Source: Nocardia thailandica NBRC 100428 (GTDB lineage: Bacteria; Actinomycetota; Actinomycetes; Mycobacteriales; Mycobacteriaceae). Taken from it: DNA of 64,000 nt. A program made the position numbers and the translations under genes. The stretch is taken from positions 1-64,000 of the forward strand of contig NZ_BAGK01000312.1 of the NCBI RefSeq assembly GCF_000308795.1, read 5' to 3'. The notes beneath the pieces are model-generated. The model ran no database searches, was not told the DNA's origin, and was given only the letters and a program-made list of their open reading frames with translations. Below, piece by piece: positions 9,050 through 17,551 of this stretch. Each line of letters begins with the position of its first letter. Position 1 is the stretch's first letter.

Positions 9050-9849
9050 GTGTCTCCTCGGTCTGTGCGTCGGCCGACGGCGGCGTAGGCGCTCAGGTCG
9101 TACTTGCTCGGGTGGAATGCCTGGTGCTGGGAGCTGCCGAGGTCGGGTCGCCAGTGGTGCGGGGAGACCAGGCCCGGTTCGAGCAGCTGATAGGGGGCGA
9201 GCATCGCGGTCACCGTGGCGCGGTCTCTGGGCTGATAGGGGATGCCGTGGTGGGTGAGGTCCTCGGCCCAGCGGCGGATCTTGTCACCGAAGATGTCGTC
9301 GGTGAGGTGGCTGAGGATGACCCAGTTGGTCGCGGGCATGCAGTTGGTCAGTTCCGCGAGTACTCGCGAAGGATCGACCAGAAGTTCGGCGGTGCCGGAC
9401 AGGCACAGTGCGATCGGTTCGGCCGGATCGAGGAATGCGGTGATCTCGGTGAGGACGGTGGCGGTGTCGGTGATGTCGAGTTGGGCGAAGTGGCGGTTGG
9501 GGGTGTTGGCGAGCAGGGCGCGGGCGTGGGCGGCGACGAGAGGGTCGTTGTCGAGGTAGAGGACCCGGGCCTGCTCGATGTTGCGTCCGGCGATGTCTCC
9601 GATGTCGGGTGGTAGTGGGATGCCGCAGCCGAGGTCGACGTATTGGTGCACGTCATGCTCGTTGCTGAGGTGTTCCACTGCGCGCAGCAGGAACCGGCGT
9701 GCCTCGCACACCGCGACGACGATCCTGTCACTGACCTGTCGGGCGACCGTCCGGTCGATCTCGTAGTTGTCCTTGCCGCCGAGCAGCAGGTTGCCGACGC
9801 GCGCGCTGCTGGGCACGTTCTGCTGGAAATCCTGGAACAGGCCGTTCAC
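9046..9849 (-). CDS. S-adenosyl methyltransferase of the PF04672/DUF574 type (267 aa)
   Basis: The N-terminal signature SSARVGNLLLGGKDNYEIDR is diagnostic for this actinobacterial methyltransferase group. The SAM-binding motif YVDLGCGIPLPPD follows at about residues 84-96, then the acidic motif VLYLDNDPLVAAHARAL and ALCLSGTAELL. GTG 9849 is chosen as start because it has an AGGGGG site and matches where the family starts; the upstream in-frame extension is low-complexity. Targets of this family are generally unknown. It is the first of a GTGA-coupled pair in the operon. Confidence 0.85.
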   Translation of the reverse strand: MNGLFQDFQQNVPSSARVGNLLLGGKDNYEIDRTVARQVSDRIVVAVCEARRFLLRAVEHLSNEHDVHQYVDLGCGIPLPPDIGDIAGRNIEQARVLYLDNDPLVAAHARALLANTPNRHFAQLDITDTATVLTEITAFLDPAEPIALCLSGTAELLVDPSRVLAELTNCMPATNWVILSHLTDDIFGDKIRRWAEDLTHHGIPYQPRDRATVTAMLAPYQLLEPGLVSPHHWRPDLGSSQHQAFHPSKYDLSAYAAVGRRTDRGDT

Positions 9850-10076
9850 CTTCGACCCCCTGCAATGACGACGGCCGCGACTGGGATCACCGAGCGTCCG
9901 AGTCTGAGCAGCCGGATGGCGAGCGGCCGCGCCCTGTTGTCGGTAACGGGTTGTGGGGTCGACATGTCCGATCCTGAGTGGTTGGGCGGCCAAGCCCCGA
10001 TCTGCCGGTTCTTGCTGCCGTGACGAGGGGTACGGCGTGAGAGCGGGATCGGGGCTTGGCCGCGCGGTCAGGTGGT

Positions 10077-10688
10077 TCAGAGGCCGGGGCCGGCGTGCTC
10101 GGCCAGGGCCCGGTCGAGCAGGGCGCGGGCGTGCTCGCCGTAGACTGCCTGGTCGGCCAGCAGTTCGAAGGTGCGCAAAGCGAGGGCGATCTCGTCGGCG
10201 CCGCTGGTCTCGACCGACCCGGTGACGGTCTCGATGGCGACGCCGGTCTCGTCGTGGATGACGAAGTTGTCGGCCTGGCCGATGAATTCGGCGTCGAGGG
10301 GGACGATGCCGATGTCGACGTTGTCGCGGCGGGTGAGGATGTCGCCGAGCTGGCGGATCTGGGCGGCCATGATCGCGTGGCTGCCGACGGTGCGCCGCAG
10401 GGCGGCCTCACCGATGAGCAGGTGGAAACGATGCCCGGGTGCGTCGAGCACGTCCTGGCGCTGCATACGCACCGCCGCGGTCGCCTCACTGTCGTCGGGC
10501 AGACCGAGCACGGCGGTGCACTTGGACAGGATCGCGCGGGCGTAGTCGAGGGTCTGCACCAGCCCGGGCAAGATCTCCGGACTATAGCTGCGCTGGTACT
10601 TGGTGTCGGCCTCGATGTCGATCAGACTGCGCTGCAACGTTTCCAGGCCCGCGTTGTCGGTGGCGGCGTACCAGCTGGAGTAGGACAT
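10077..10688 (-). CDS. DUF5753-domain protein lacking the XRE HTH (203 aa)
   Basis: Matches the C-terminal sensor domain of actinobacterial XRE/DUF5753 regulators: YQRSYSPEILPGLVQTLDYA, FHLLIGEAALRRTVGS, QIRQLGDILTRRDNVDIGIV, then FVIHDETGVAIETVTG. Such regulators normally carry an N-terminal HTH of about 75 residues. Here the gene starts at MSYSSWYAATDNAGLETLQR with an AAGAACGG site, so the DNA-binding domain is missing by design or loss. It lies between a membrane-anchored protein and the methyltransferase, and may be an antagonist or co-sensor for an HTH protein encoded elsewhere. Confidence 0.75.
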   Translation of the reverse strand: MSYSSWYAATDNAGLETLQRSLIDIEADTKYQRSYSPEILPGLVQTLDYARAILSKCTAVLGLPDDSEATAAVRMQRQDVLDAPGHRFHLLIGEAALRRTVGSHAIMAAQIRQLGDILTRRDNVDIGIVPLDAEFIGQADNFVIHDETGVAIETVTGSVETSGADEIALALRTFELLADQAVYGEHARALLDRALAEHAGPGL

Positions 10689-10766
10689 GATCTAACCGTT
10701 CTTTCTTATTTTGGTGGTTGGTTAACTTGCGGGAGTCCGCCAGATGTGGTCGCTGGTGTGGGGGAG

Positions 10767-10809
10767 CGCCCCCGGAGGTGCGGGGGTGTCGGGGCGGCCT
10801 CCGGGGGCG
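10767..10809 (-). terminator. GC-rich hairpin inside the operon
   Basis: CGCCCCCGGAGG and CCTCCGGGGGCG form a perfect 12-bp stem around a 19-nt loop in the 200-bp gap between the membrane-anchored protein gene and the DUF5753 gene. No U-run follows on the minus strand, so it could act as a weak terminator, an mRNA-processing site or a stabiliser that sets different expression levels of the two operon halves. Confidence 0.45.
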
Positions 10810-10888
10810 TTTCCCACCCTCGGGCCAACCGGCCAGGGAACCGGTCGGGGTGGTGGCCCGAGGTATTCGGGTGGTTCGGGTGCTGTGG

Positions 10889-11410
10889 TCAGGCGTGGGC
10901 GATGGAGCTGATGAGCGTCGTGTCGCCGGTGGTGCGGGTGGTGATGATCTGGCGCGGCGCGTGAGACTCGCTGCCGGGGTGGTACTCGGTGACGGTGACC
11001 GCCCACAGGTCCACGTCGCCGAGACTGGCCAAGGGGGAGATCGTGACGCAGTGGTGGGTGCCAGCCTGGGTGGCGTCGATCCCGGCCTGCAACTGGTCAC
11101 CGGAGCGGAGTAGGGCCTCGGCGGTGAGGAACCGGCGTGCCTGCTCGGCGGAGCGTTGCACGTAGTAGGCGTAGTTGAAGCCCAGGATCGCGCCGGGACC
11201 GGTGTCGGTGTTACCCGGCCCGAAGCCGGATACCACGCCCGAGGGGGAGGTGATTTCGGCGCAGGTGGAGGTGTGCGAGCCCGCGGTGCTTTCGGGGGCG
11301 GCCACGATCGCGATCGTGGTCAGGGCTGGGAGGGTGCCGAGAACCGTCGCAGCGATCCAGCGGCGGTTGTGTGAGCGAGGCGTGGCGGCGGTGTCGAGTT
11401 TCGCGTACAT
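10889..11410 (-). CDS. Membrane-anchored protein (173 aa)
   Basis: MYAKLDTAATPRSHNRRW is followed by one hydrophobic segment (IAATVLGTLPALTTIAIVAA, about residues 18-38), then an extracytoplasmic domain of about 130 residues with two cysteines (TCAEITS, HHCVTIS). The start at 11410 has an AAGGAA site; the longer frame upstream is low-complexity. The layout resembles small anchored exoproteins found in actinobacterial conjugative elements, but I do not assign a family. A 173-bp gap without features separates it from the gene before. Confidence 0.7.
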   Translation of the reverse strand: MYAKLDTAATPRSHNRRWIAATVLGTLPALTTIAIVAAPESTAGSHTSTCAEITSPSGVVSGFGPGNTDTGPGAILGFNYAYYVQRSAEQARRFLTAEALLRSGDQLQAGIDATQAGTHHCVTISPLASLGDVDLWAVTVTEYHPGSESHAPRQIITTRTTGDTTLISSIAHA

Positions 11411-11583
11411 GGGGATCGGGATTCCTTGACTCGGGCGGGTTGTCGGGGGGGTGGCTCCGGAGTCGCCGGGAAGCGACTCCGGGGCCGCCTCGGCACGGGG
11501 CCACGGCCAGGCGAGACGTCGCGGGTATCTCGCCGGGTCACGTGCGGAGGCCATTTGGGTGGTCGCGGCCTTGACGGCAGGGG

Positions 11584-11805
11584 TCAGGGCTGGAGGTAGA
11601 GGCGTTCGTTGGGCAGCCGGGGCAATCCAGCGCACTGGCCGGGGGATACGGCCACAGTTCCGGGCCTGTGAACAGCCACGTCGCAGATGAACACCAGCGC
11701 GGCGGTGATGCAGGCGGCGAATTCCATTCGGACGCTGGACATCAGGACGGAGAGTCGGACGTCGGGTTCGTCTGGGCGCGGTGACTGTCTGCTGGCGGGC
11801 TTCAT
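11584..11805 (-). CDS. Small membrane protein (73 aa)
   Basis: ATG 11805 overlaps the stop of the preceding gene by four bases (ATGA). It contains one probable membrane segment (MEFAACITAALVFICDVAVH) after a polar N-terminus (MKPASRQSPRPDEPDVRLSV). No family is recognised. The overlap and operon position support it being real. Confidence 0.6.
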   Translation of the reverse strand: MKPASRQSPRPDEPDVRLSVLMSSVRMEFAACITAALVFICDVAVHRPGTVAVSPGQCAGLPRLPNERLYLQP

Positions 11806-12284
11806 TGCCGAGCTGTCCTGGCTAGGAGTGCTCGGGCGCATTCGATCACGACTTCGCCGGAGGGGCGGAACGTGCTGGTCGCCGGGGAGATCCAGGTGCG
11901 GATCATCGAGGAGTCCGGGACGGGGGAGGGCAGGGCGATGTCGCCGTCGCGGATGACGATCACCCGGGCGTGCCAGAGCTGGGAGACGATGGCGGGGTCG
12001 GTGATGGGCCGGATGTCGGCTCGTAGGAGGAAGGTCCACATGCCTGCGCGGGGGTGGCCGATGATCGACAGCGGAGCGACGCCGCGCAGGTCGAGGCTGT
12101 ACTTGACCTGTTGTGCCAATGCGGTCGGCATCATCACCGCCCCGACCAGAGATCCGGCCTTCATCGTGATCCGCCCGCTCTGCGGGTCGACGACGGTCGG
12201 CAGCGAACACATGCGTCGGTAGAACTCGGACCGGCTGTGGGGAGACTCGGTGAACGGCTGCACCGGTGCGCTGGTCGGCGTCAT
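11802..12284 (-). CDS. Hypothetical operon protein (160 aa)
   Basis: Starts at ATG 12284, which overlaps the stop of the upstream small gene (ATGA). The sequence is mixed alpha/beta (MWTFLLRADIRPITDPAIVS, LWHARVIVIRDGDIALPSPV) and resembles unannotated actinobacterial proteins with one compact domain; I cannot name it. No signal peptide, no cysteine clusters apart from single residues. It is the second gene of the operon driven from the 12485-12677 region. Confidence 0.65.
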   Translation of the reverse strand: MTPTSAPVQPFTESPHSRSEFYRRMCSLPTVVDPQSGRITMKAGSLVGAVMMPTALAQQVKYSLDLRGVAPLSIIGHPRAGMWTFLLRADIRPITDPAIVSQLWHARVIVIRDGDIALPSPVPDSSMIRTWISPATSTFRPSGEVVIECARALLARTARQ

Positions 12285-12484
12285 CGCGATTCCCCGGACG
12301 GCTCGGTCACCCTGCTGGTGACCCATCCGGCGACCGTCATCGCGTTGAGCTGACGGACCAGGGTCGACAGCGAGCAGTCGAAGGCGCGAGGCGTCTCGGA
12401 GTCGGCGAGGGCGCCCGCTGACTCGCCCGCCTCGGCCGGCGTCACCGCGGGCTGGAGTGAGTTCGGCTCGTTGCTGCCGTTCAT
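12281..12484 (-). CDS. Small acidic/helical protein, first gene of the operon (67 aa)
   Basis: MNGSNEPNSLQPAVTPAEAG leads into a helical part (CSLSTLVRQLNAMTVAGWVT). It is preceded by GGGAGGTCGCCC, a ribosome site, and its stop overlaps the next start. It resembles the small first ORFs that often precede regulators in actinobacterial accessory operons. Function unknown. Confidence 0.55.
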   Translation of the reverse strand: MNGSNEPNSLQPAVTPAEAGESAGALADSETPRAFDCSLSTLVRQLNAMTVAGWVTSRVTEPSGESR

Positions 12485-12677
12485 GGGCGACCTCCCTGAT
12501 GCGTTTCTGCTGTCGAGGGATGTCGGATCGGCGGTGGTGGCCGTGGTCTCCCTCGGAAACGGGTTCCTGGTGAAAATCGTGGCCCGTCAGAGGTATCGGG
12601 AGGAACCGCACAGTGTTGGCACAGTGTTGGCGTAGCGTAGGCATCTACCAGTTCAGCAGCGGGAATGAGGGGACCGC
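12485..12677. promoter_or_regulatory. Divergent promoter region with an 11-bp direct repeat
   Basis: This 193-bp gap separates the minus-strand operon from the XRE-TPR regulator. It contains a tandem direct repeat GCACAGTGTTG at 12608-12618 and 12619-12629. A possible promoter for the regulator overlaps the repeat: TTGGCA (12616-12621), 16-bp spacer, TAGGCA (12638-12643). The repeat is therefore well placed to be the regulator's own operator. Promoter assignment is by eye. Confidence 0.5.
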
Positions 12678-14093
12678 ATGATACGAGGGCGGGCATGGAC
12701 CGGCTTCGAAGCTGCCGTGCTGCAAGAGGCGATGAGACTGCCGATCCGGGACTTCGCCACCATGCTCGGCATCGAAACCACCACGATCAGCAACTGGAAG
12801 TCCGGGCTGAGCGCAGTCAGGCTGCGCGCGAACACCCAAGCCATCCTCGACACCGCTTACGCCCAACGCGCTACCCCTCAAGACCGGGAACGGTTCGAGC
12901 AGATCGTGGCCGAAGGCGAAGACGCCTGGCGAGCACGTCACCCGAAAGCTGCGCGCAGAAGTCGCTCTGACTCGAATGCCGTTGAGAGACGCAGTACTGA
13001 TCTGGCGACGGCCTGCGAGTCGGCGGTGGTGAGCACAGACCTTCGGCAGGCTAGGAGCAATGGCTACGCCGTGCCGAAAACCGATGTCGCGTCGATCGGC
13101 AGGTCAAGACTGGTCGGGGTCGATCGTGTGGCTAGCGATGTGTTGGACGTGGAAGAGGTTTCGGCACTGATGAGGACGCGGGCTGCGCCGGGTTCTCTGA
13201 GGAGTTTCGCAACCGTGACCGATCTGCTTGCTGGTCAGCGCCAGAGTTTGGCACCCGATGCGCTCATCGGCCCGATTGAGGCTCACCGAGATGCCATTGC
13301 ATCGTTGTTCCGTGCTGCGAGCGACGATGTGATCAAACGGCGTGCGGGGGCACTGCTGGGTGAGACGTCGGTGGTGGCGAGCCGGGTATGGAGTGCTATC
13401 GGTGACCGGTCGATGGCACTCACACATGCCGCGTTCGCCCGAAAGCTCGCCGACCAGCTCCAGGACAAGACACTGGGAGGGATCGCACGGATCTTCGAGA
13501 GCAATCTCCGGTCGGATGCAGCGACGCTGATCAGTTCGGACGGGGACGTCGTCATCGGGCTCCGAGTACTCAATGAAGCGGACAGCCTCTCAGCCTCTCT
13601 GCCGCCTGCCGCGCGAGCACGAATCGGCGCCGAGCAGGCGCAAGCCTACGCGGTACTGGACCTCCGGGATGAATGCGAGGATGCGTTGACCCGCGCTCAG
13701 TGTGCCGCGGAGAGTATCGATGACGACGACCGGTCCGGCCTGTTCAGCGACTGGAACAGAACCCGGATCCAGGTTTATGTAGGCACCTGCCAACTCCTCC
13801 TGGGCCAACCGAAACGCGCTATCGCGGCCCTTGTCTCTGCGCTGGCCTCCCCGGAGCTGGATAGCCCCAACGTTGCCCTGGCGGCACGGGTCGACCTGGC
13901 CAGTGCGTACGCATTGTCAGGCGAGCTGGACGAAGGATGCCGGGTACTCGGGGAGACCTACGAGGACCTGGCTGCGATGGGCAATCGTCGTGGACTCGAA
14001 CGTGCGCAATGTGCCCTCGACAGGCTGGCACCCTGGCACAACGAAAAGCCGGTCCTCGCGTTGATGGAGCGAGTCGGCGAGAGCTCCGCCTAG
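12678..14093 (+). CDS. XRE-family regulator with TPR-like C-terminus (471 aa)
   Basis: The N-terminal XRE HTH is clear (LPIRDFATMLGIETTTISNW, about residues 24-43). A polar linker follows and then a long helical region with repeat-like pairs (about residues 215-465: KRRAGALLGETSVVASRVWS, AHAAFARKLADQLQDKTLGG, ALAARVDLASAYALSGELDE), typical of actinobacterial XRE-TPR proteins that sense a peptide or small molecule. A GAGGGG site precedes the ATG. It is divergent from the MurF operon and converges on the HAD gene, sharing the palindrome CTAG as both stop codons. Confidence 0.85.
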   Translation: MIRGRAWTGFEAAVLQEAMRLPIRDFATMLGIETTTISNWKSGLSAVRLRANTQAILDTAYAQRATPQDRERFEQIVAEGEDAWRARHPKAARRSRSDSNAVERRSTDLATACESAVVSTDLRQARSNGYAVPKTDVASIGRSRLVGVDRVASDVLDVEEVSALMRTRAAPGSLRSFATVTDLLAGQRQSLAPDALIGPIEAHRDAIASLFRAASDDVIKRRAGALLGETSVVASRVWSAIGDRSMALTHAAFARKLADQLQDKTLGGIARIFESNLRSDAATLISSDGDVVIGLRVLNEADSLSASLPPAARARIGAEQAQAYAVLDLRDECEDALTRAQCAAESIDDDDRSGLFSDWNRTRIQVYVGTCQLLLGQPKRAIAALVSALASPELDSPNVALAARVDLASAYALSGELDEGCRVLGETYEDLAAMGNRRGLERAQCALDRLAPWHNEKPVLALMERVGESSA

Positions 14094-14833
14094 CGCTCGA
14101 GCTGAGCAGCTGAACGGACCGTCTGCGCCGAACCAATAGCTTCGAGCACCTCGCTAGGATCCAACCCGCTGACGACAGCATCTGGTGAGTGCTCCCACAG
14201 CTCCTCGGCGGTGAGCCGGTGGGCAACCGCGATGACTCCGAAGCCGGCGTGTCTAGCGGTCGCGATGTCGTTCGGCGCGTCGCCGATGATGACGGTACGC
14301 GCAGGCTCGATGGGACGTCGGTACTTTGCCTGATAGCGGTCGGCCACAAACGCGGGCAAGTCGAACCTTTCCCGCGCGTCCGAGCCGAATGCGCCGACAT
14401 CGAGATCGAGGTGTCTGTCCAGACCCGCAACGGCGAGTTTGAACTCCGCTGACACACGCAGATTCCCGGTCAGCGCAGTCTGGACATATCCGTGCTCAGC
14501 CAGAGCGTTGATCGTTCGCTCTGCACCTGGATAGGCTGCCTGGTCACGAGCGAGCTCGGCTTCGCCCTGCCTCATGACCTGCATCAGCACCTCGGCGTAT
14601 CGGCCGAAACCCCGTTCGGCGACATCGTTGGCAACTCCCGAAGCGACCGCTGTGTCCACGACGATGGACTCGTCGGTGTAGCCATGTACTCGCGCAGAGG
14701 GGAAAACGACAGCAGACTCCTCGATGCCGTACGTGCGGGCAACTGCCCGCCGAAGCCAGCGCAGATCCGCCGGAATCAAGGTGCCGTCGACGTCCCAGAT
14801 GATCAGCCCTGCCCGTGTCTCAGCCATGTTCAT
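14090..14833 (-). CDS. HAD-superfamily hydrolase (247 aa)
   Basis: Motif I is IIWDVDGTLIPADL (nucleophile Asp and acid/base Asp two residues later), motif II is TALTGN, the conserved Lys lies in KYRRPIEPAR and motif III is VIIGDAPNDIATARHAGFGV. The size and cap insertion fit a phosphoglycolate-phosphatase-like enzyme that removes phosphate from a small molecule in the cytoplasm. The start could be ATG 14833 or 14827; neither has a strong ribosome site and translation may be coupled to the small ORF that overlaps it upstream. Its stop is shared with that of the convergent regulator. Confidence 0.85.
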   Translation of the reverse strand: MNMAETRAGLIIWDVDGTLIPADLRWLRRAVARTYGIEESAVVFPSARVHGYTDESIVVDTAVASGVANDVAERGFGRYAEVLMQVMRQGEAELARDQAAYPGAERTINALAEHGYVQTALTGNLRVSAEFKLAVAGLDRHLDLDVGAFGSDARERFDLPAFVADRYQAKYRRPIEPARTVIIGDAPNDIATARHAGFGVIAVAHRLTAEELWEHSPDAVVSGLDPSEVLEAIGSAQTVRSAAQLER

Positions 14834-14969
14834 CGATTCTGGCAGACGGTAGCCGACCCTGCAGCACCTCCCAGCTCTCGGCCGGGGGCAACTCCACCAG
14901 CTCACCCACCGTGTTAGCGGTCAGTGCGCCGGTCACGAGTGCAGACAGCGCCCCAGTTAGTTCAGTCAC
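14820..14969 (-). CDS. Small protein overlapping the HAD start (49 aa)
   Basis: A GTG-started frame encodes VTELTGALSALVTGALTANT followed by VGELVELPPAESWEVLQGRL and overlaps the HAD gene start by 14 bp, suggesting translational coupling. The amphipathic helix pattern looks protein-like, but there is no strong ribosome site. No family recognised. Confidence 0.4.
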   Translation of the reverse strand: MTELTGALSALVTGALTANTVGELVELPPAESWEVLQGRLPSARIDEHG

Positions 14970-15108
14970 GAGCCCATCATCGCAGTCAGCAGCGGGACAC
15001 CACCGCGATACACCATCACTACACCTACATGCCCGACCAAATGCGAAAACAGGTAGAGCGGCAGCGGTATCGGCGTCTTCGGATCGAGCCTGTGAGACGA
15101 TCCAGTGC

Positions 15109-15660
15109 ATGGGGTGGGTGCGAGAGTTCGTCCGCGATGTGGGTCCGTATGTGTTGCTCGCGGTGATGGTGTGTTGTTTCCCGTGTGGCGCGCTATTCGG
15201 TATGTGGAATGCCAACCCCACGGAGAACGGGCCAGGTGGTGAGGCCTCGTGTGACACCGGTCTTCCGATGGTCTCTACGGTGGTCTTCGACCGGGGGGTG
15301 CAAGATCCATCGGCGACGGCGTACGGCAAGCCGGTGCGTCTGGTCGCGGTGGAGGGCGATACCACCGTGGTAGAGATCAGGGCGCTATTCGGGTGGGTGA
15401 CCAGTACTGTGCGCGCCCCCGAGGGGGCCACCGTGCAGGGCGGACTCACCGATGCCTACAACACGGTGACTATCGTCGACATCACTGCGGATCGAGTGAT
15501 CATCGAGATGGAAGGCGCCAGTGATGCAAAGGAGCGACGGTCTATGCCGTTCAGCTCCCACACGTCTCTGATCGCGACGCCGAGTCCTGTCGCCGGAGCC
15601 CTACTTCGCCGCGGTGAGGTCCACACTGTGGCGCTGGCGGGTTCGACCGCACCGAGGTGA
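15109..15660 (+). CDS. Membrane-anchored protein of unknown function (183 aa)
   Basis: MGWVREFVRDVGPYVLLAVM begins a single N-terminal membrane helix (about residues 12-33, including cysteines CCFPCG), followed by a beta-rich extracytoplasmic domain (VSTVVFDRGVQDP, TVVEIRALFGWVTSTVRAPE, ADRVIIEMEGA). The start at 15109 is chosen because it opens the hydrophobic segment; the upstream frame is low-complexity. No family recognised and no operon partner. Confidence 0.65.
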   Translation: MGWVREFVRDVGPYVLLAVMVCCFPCGALFGMWNANPTENGPGGEASCDTGLPMVSTVVFDRGVQDPSATAYGKPVRLVAVEGDTTVVEIRALFGWVTSTVRAPEGATVQGGLTDAYNTVTIVDITADRVIIEMEGASDAKERRSMPFSSHTSLIATPSPVAGALLRRGEVHTVALAGSTAPR

Positions 15661-15814
15661 TGCCTTTCTTCGCCGAGTCCTCGCTTCGTAGGCCTGGCTC
15701 TGGGCGATGAACTCGTGGGTTCTGTATGAATCAGCTCGTCGAACCCGCGGTGACCCGCGTTGCCCCTGCCGAAGGCTGACGATGGCGGCAGGGGCACGCG
15801 TCGTGCCGCGCGTT

Positions 15815-16080
15815 CTAGTTGTGGGGATCGGCGGCGCTCGGGGAGCGGCTGATGATCTCCGCGCCCGGGATCAGTCCCGCGATCGCCGGCGCGGCGGTGA
15901 CGAGGACCGGGTCGCGGGTGGGCAGGGCGGGGGGCGAATCCGGTTCCGACGTAGATCGCGACGCCGGTCGCACCGCCGAGCTGGTCGGCGGCGCGCTGGA
16001 TGCCGGAGGCGATTCCAGCGTCATCGTCGGTGGTGCCGCTGACGGCGATGTACTGCAGGCCGTGCCGCCGATGAAGTGAT
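15815..16080 (-). pseudogene. Remnant of a DHA2-type MFS transporter
   Basis: The frame with DDDAGIASGIQRAADQLGGA and TGVAIYVGTGF matches the last transmembrane region of 14-TM drug/H+ antiporters (family pattern: AGLASGLxNTxRQLGGAxGxA). After TGFA the match continues only in another frame (LPTRDPVLVTAAPAIAGLIP, ending GAEIISRSPSAADPHN). The rest of the transporter is absent. It is a truncated, frameshifted leftover. Confidence 0.5.
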
Positions 16081-16341
16081 CCAGCGCGAGACCGCGCGTG
16101 GCACTCTGGATTGAGTGTAGGTGTGGCGGCGCTGCTGACCTCGGCTTGCGAACGCATCCTGAGTGCCCGGGAGAGGACCGGGACGGAGGCTTGCGCGACT
16201 GCGCGGCTCGACGCGCCAGGTTCGTGTCGATCTGACCCGTCCATCGCTGCAGGCTCCGCGCAGGCGTGGGTAGAAGGAGAACAGTGCCACCGACGGTCCG
16301 GTCCGAACCAGACCGTGCCTGAAAGACAAAGGGGGATTGGC

Positions 16342-16647
16342 GTGTATCTCGTTTCGGCTCTGCTGTGCGGCCTTGTCGGTGCACTGGCGTTCGGTACCTC
16401 GCGTGTGCTCGGAATCGCGCTGCTCGTGATCGCGGTGCTGATACTGGCCGGCCCAATACTGATGAAGCTCTGGAAGGACTGGGATCACGCGATCCATGCC
16501 GTCCCCTTCATCATGGCTATCCTGTTGTTTCTTGAAGCAGCGTTCTACCTACGGGAGTCGCTCACTGTCCCGGGAGTGGCCGGGGTGGTCATGGGCAGCG
16601 CGGCCCTGCTCGTCGGCGCGCATGCGGTGTGGAAAGACTTCTTCTGA
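16342..16647 (+). CDS. Small polytopic membrane protein (101 aa)
   Basis: The GTG at 16342 is preceded by AAAGGGGGA. The product has three to four membrane helices: YLVSALLCGLVGALAF, VLGIALLVIAVLILAGPILM, VPFIMAILLFLEAAF and VAGVVMGSAALLVGAHAV. The frame open upstream to 16111 is polar and low-complexity and is rejected. No family recognised. The 228 bp that follow (16648-16875) hold nothing I can support. Confidence 0.65.
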   Translation: MYLVSALLCGLVGALAFGTSRVLGIALLVIAVLILAGPILMKLWKDWDHAIHAVPFIMAILLFLEAAFYLRESLTVPGVAGVVMGSAALLVGAHAVWKDFF

Positions 16648-16875
16648 GCGGCAGGCCGCGGCAGCGGATGGGACGACGACGCGGTGTTCCCGATCCGTGC
16701 CGCGGTTGTGCTGACCGGCGGTGGCGTACTGCTCGACGTCGGCCGCTGACCAGGTCGTCTCACCCTCGGCGACCCCGAGTGCAGGGCGAACCATGCCGCC
16801 GGTCCCCGCCGCCGGGCGCGAACGTCGGCGCGACCTCCCGAGCGCGGCTACGCCGAGTCCGAGCAGCGTTCAGGG

Positions 16876-17139
16876 TCAGGTGTTCTGGATCCCGCCGAAC
16901 GAACCAGTCGGCAGCTGGCCGGGCCCGAACCCGATGGCTCTTGCACCGGTAGGGGTAGGAATCTGGGCCGGGTAGCAGTCCGCACCCTTCGGGTTCGCCG
17001 ACAGGCTGTCGAGTATGCACCCTATGTTGACCTGGCTACTACCTGTCGACATGGCTAGTGTCTGGGCCGAAGGAGCCGCAGCCAGAGCCACACCCGCGGC
17101 CAAGACAACCACGACACCACCATACTTGCGAACATTCAT
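16876..17139 (-). CDS. Small secreted protein (87 aa)
   Basis: MNVRKYGGVVVVLAAGVALA is a Sec signal peptide ending near AAAPSAQTLA. The mature part of about 60 residues has two cysteines (IGCILDS, ADCYPAQ) and a Gly/Pro-rich tail ending FGGIQNT. A CTGAGGAC site precedes the ATG. This composition is common in Nocardia small exported proteins; function unknown. The 412 bp between it and the next plus-strand gene hold no supportable gene and must carry both promoters. Confidence 0.65.
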   Translation of the reverse strand: MNVRKYGGVVVVLAAGVALAAAPSAQTLAMSTGSSQVNIGCILDSLSANPKGADCYPAQIPTPTGARAIGFGPGQLPTGSFGGIQNT

Positions 17140-17551
17140 GTCCTCAGGATTGCACCGGGCCGCGAGCCGCGAGAGGCTTTGCCTGCCCATAATTTCAGGG
17201 GCGTTGGGCTCCCGTTTCACCCGATCGCCCAGCACGGGACCGTCCGCGAGCGACAAGCGCCGATAGCCACCCGCGGTTGGCCGTGAGGCCACCGGCGACA
17301 AGCCGCAACCTCTGGTGGATGCGGCGGACCTCAGATCCTGGTGCGCACCGGAAGGACGATGGTTCCCACGCCCTGCCCTCGCTGCCCTCGTCGCGCGGGC
17401 TGGCCCCGGCGCTGTTGTCCTCGGTGTGGCGAGCACGGTTGACGCTGTGGGGGACACCAGTTCTCGGGGCAGGGAAACCGGTGGCTTTCACCGGAATACG
17501 GAGGGGCTTAGCCTCGGGCGGATCGAAACGACCTCTCTCGATGGGATCCCG

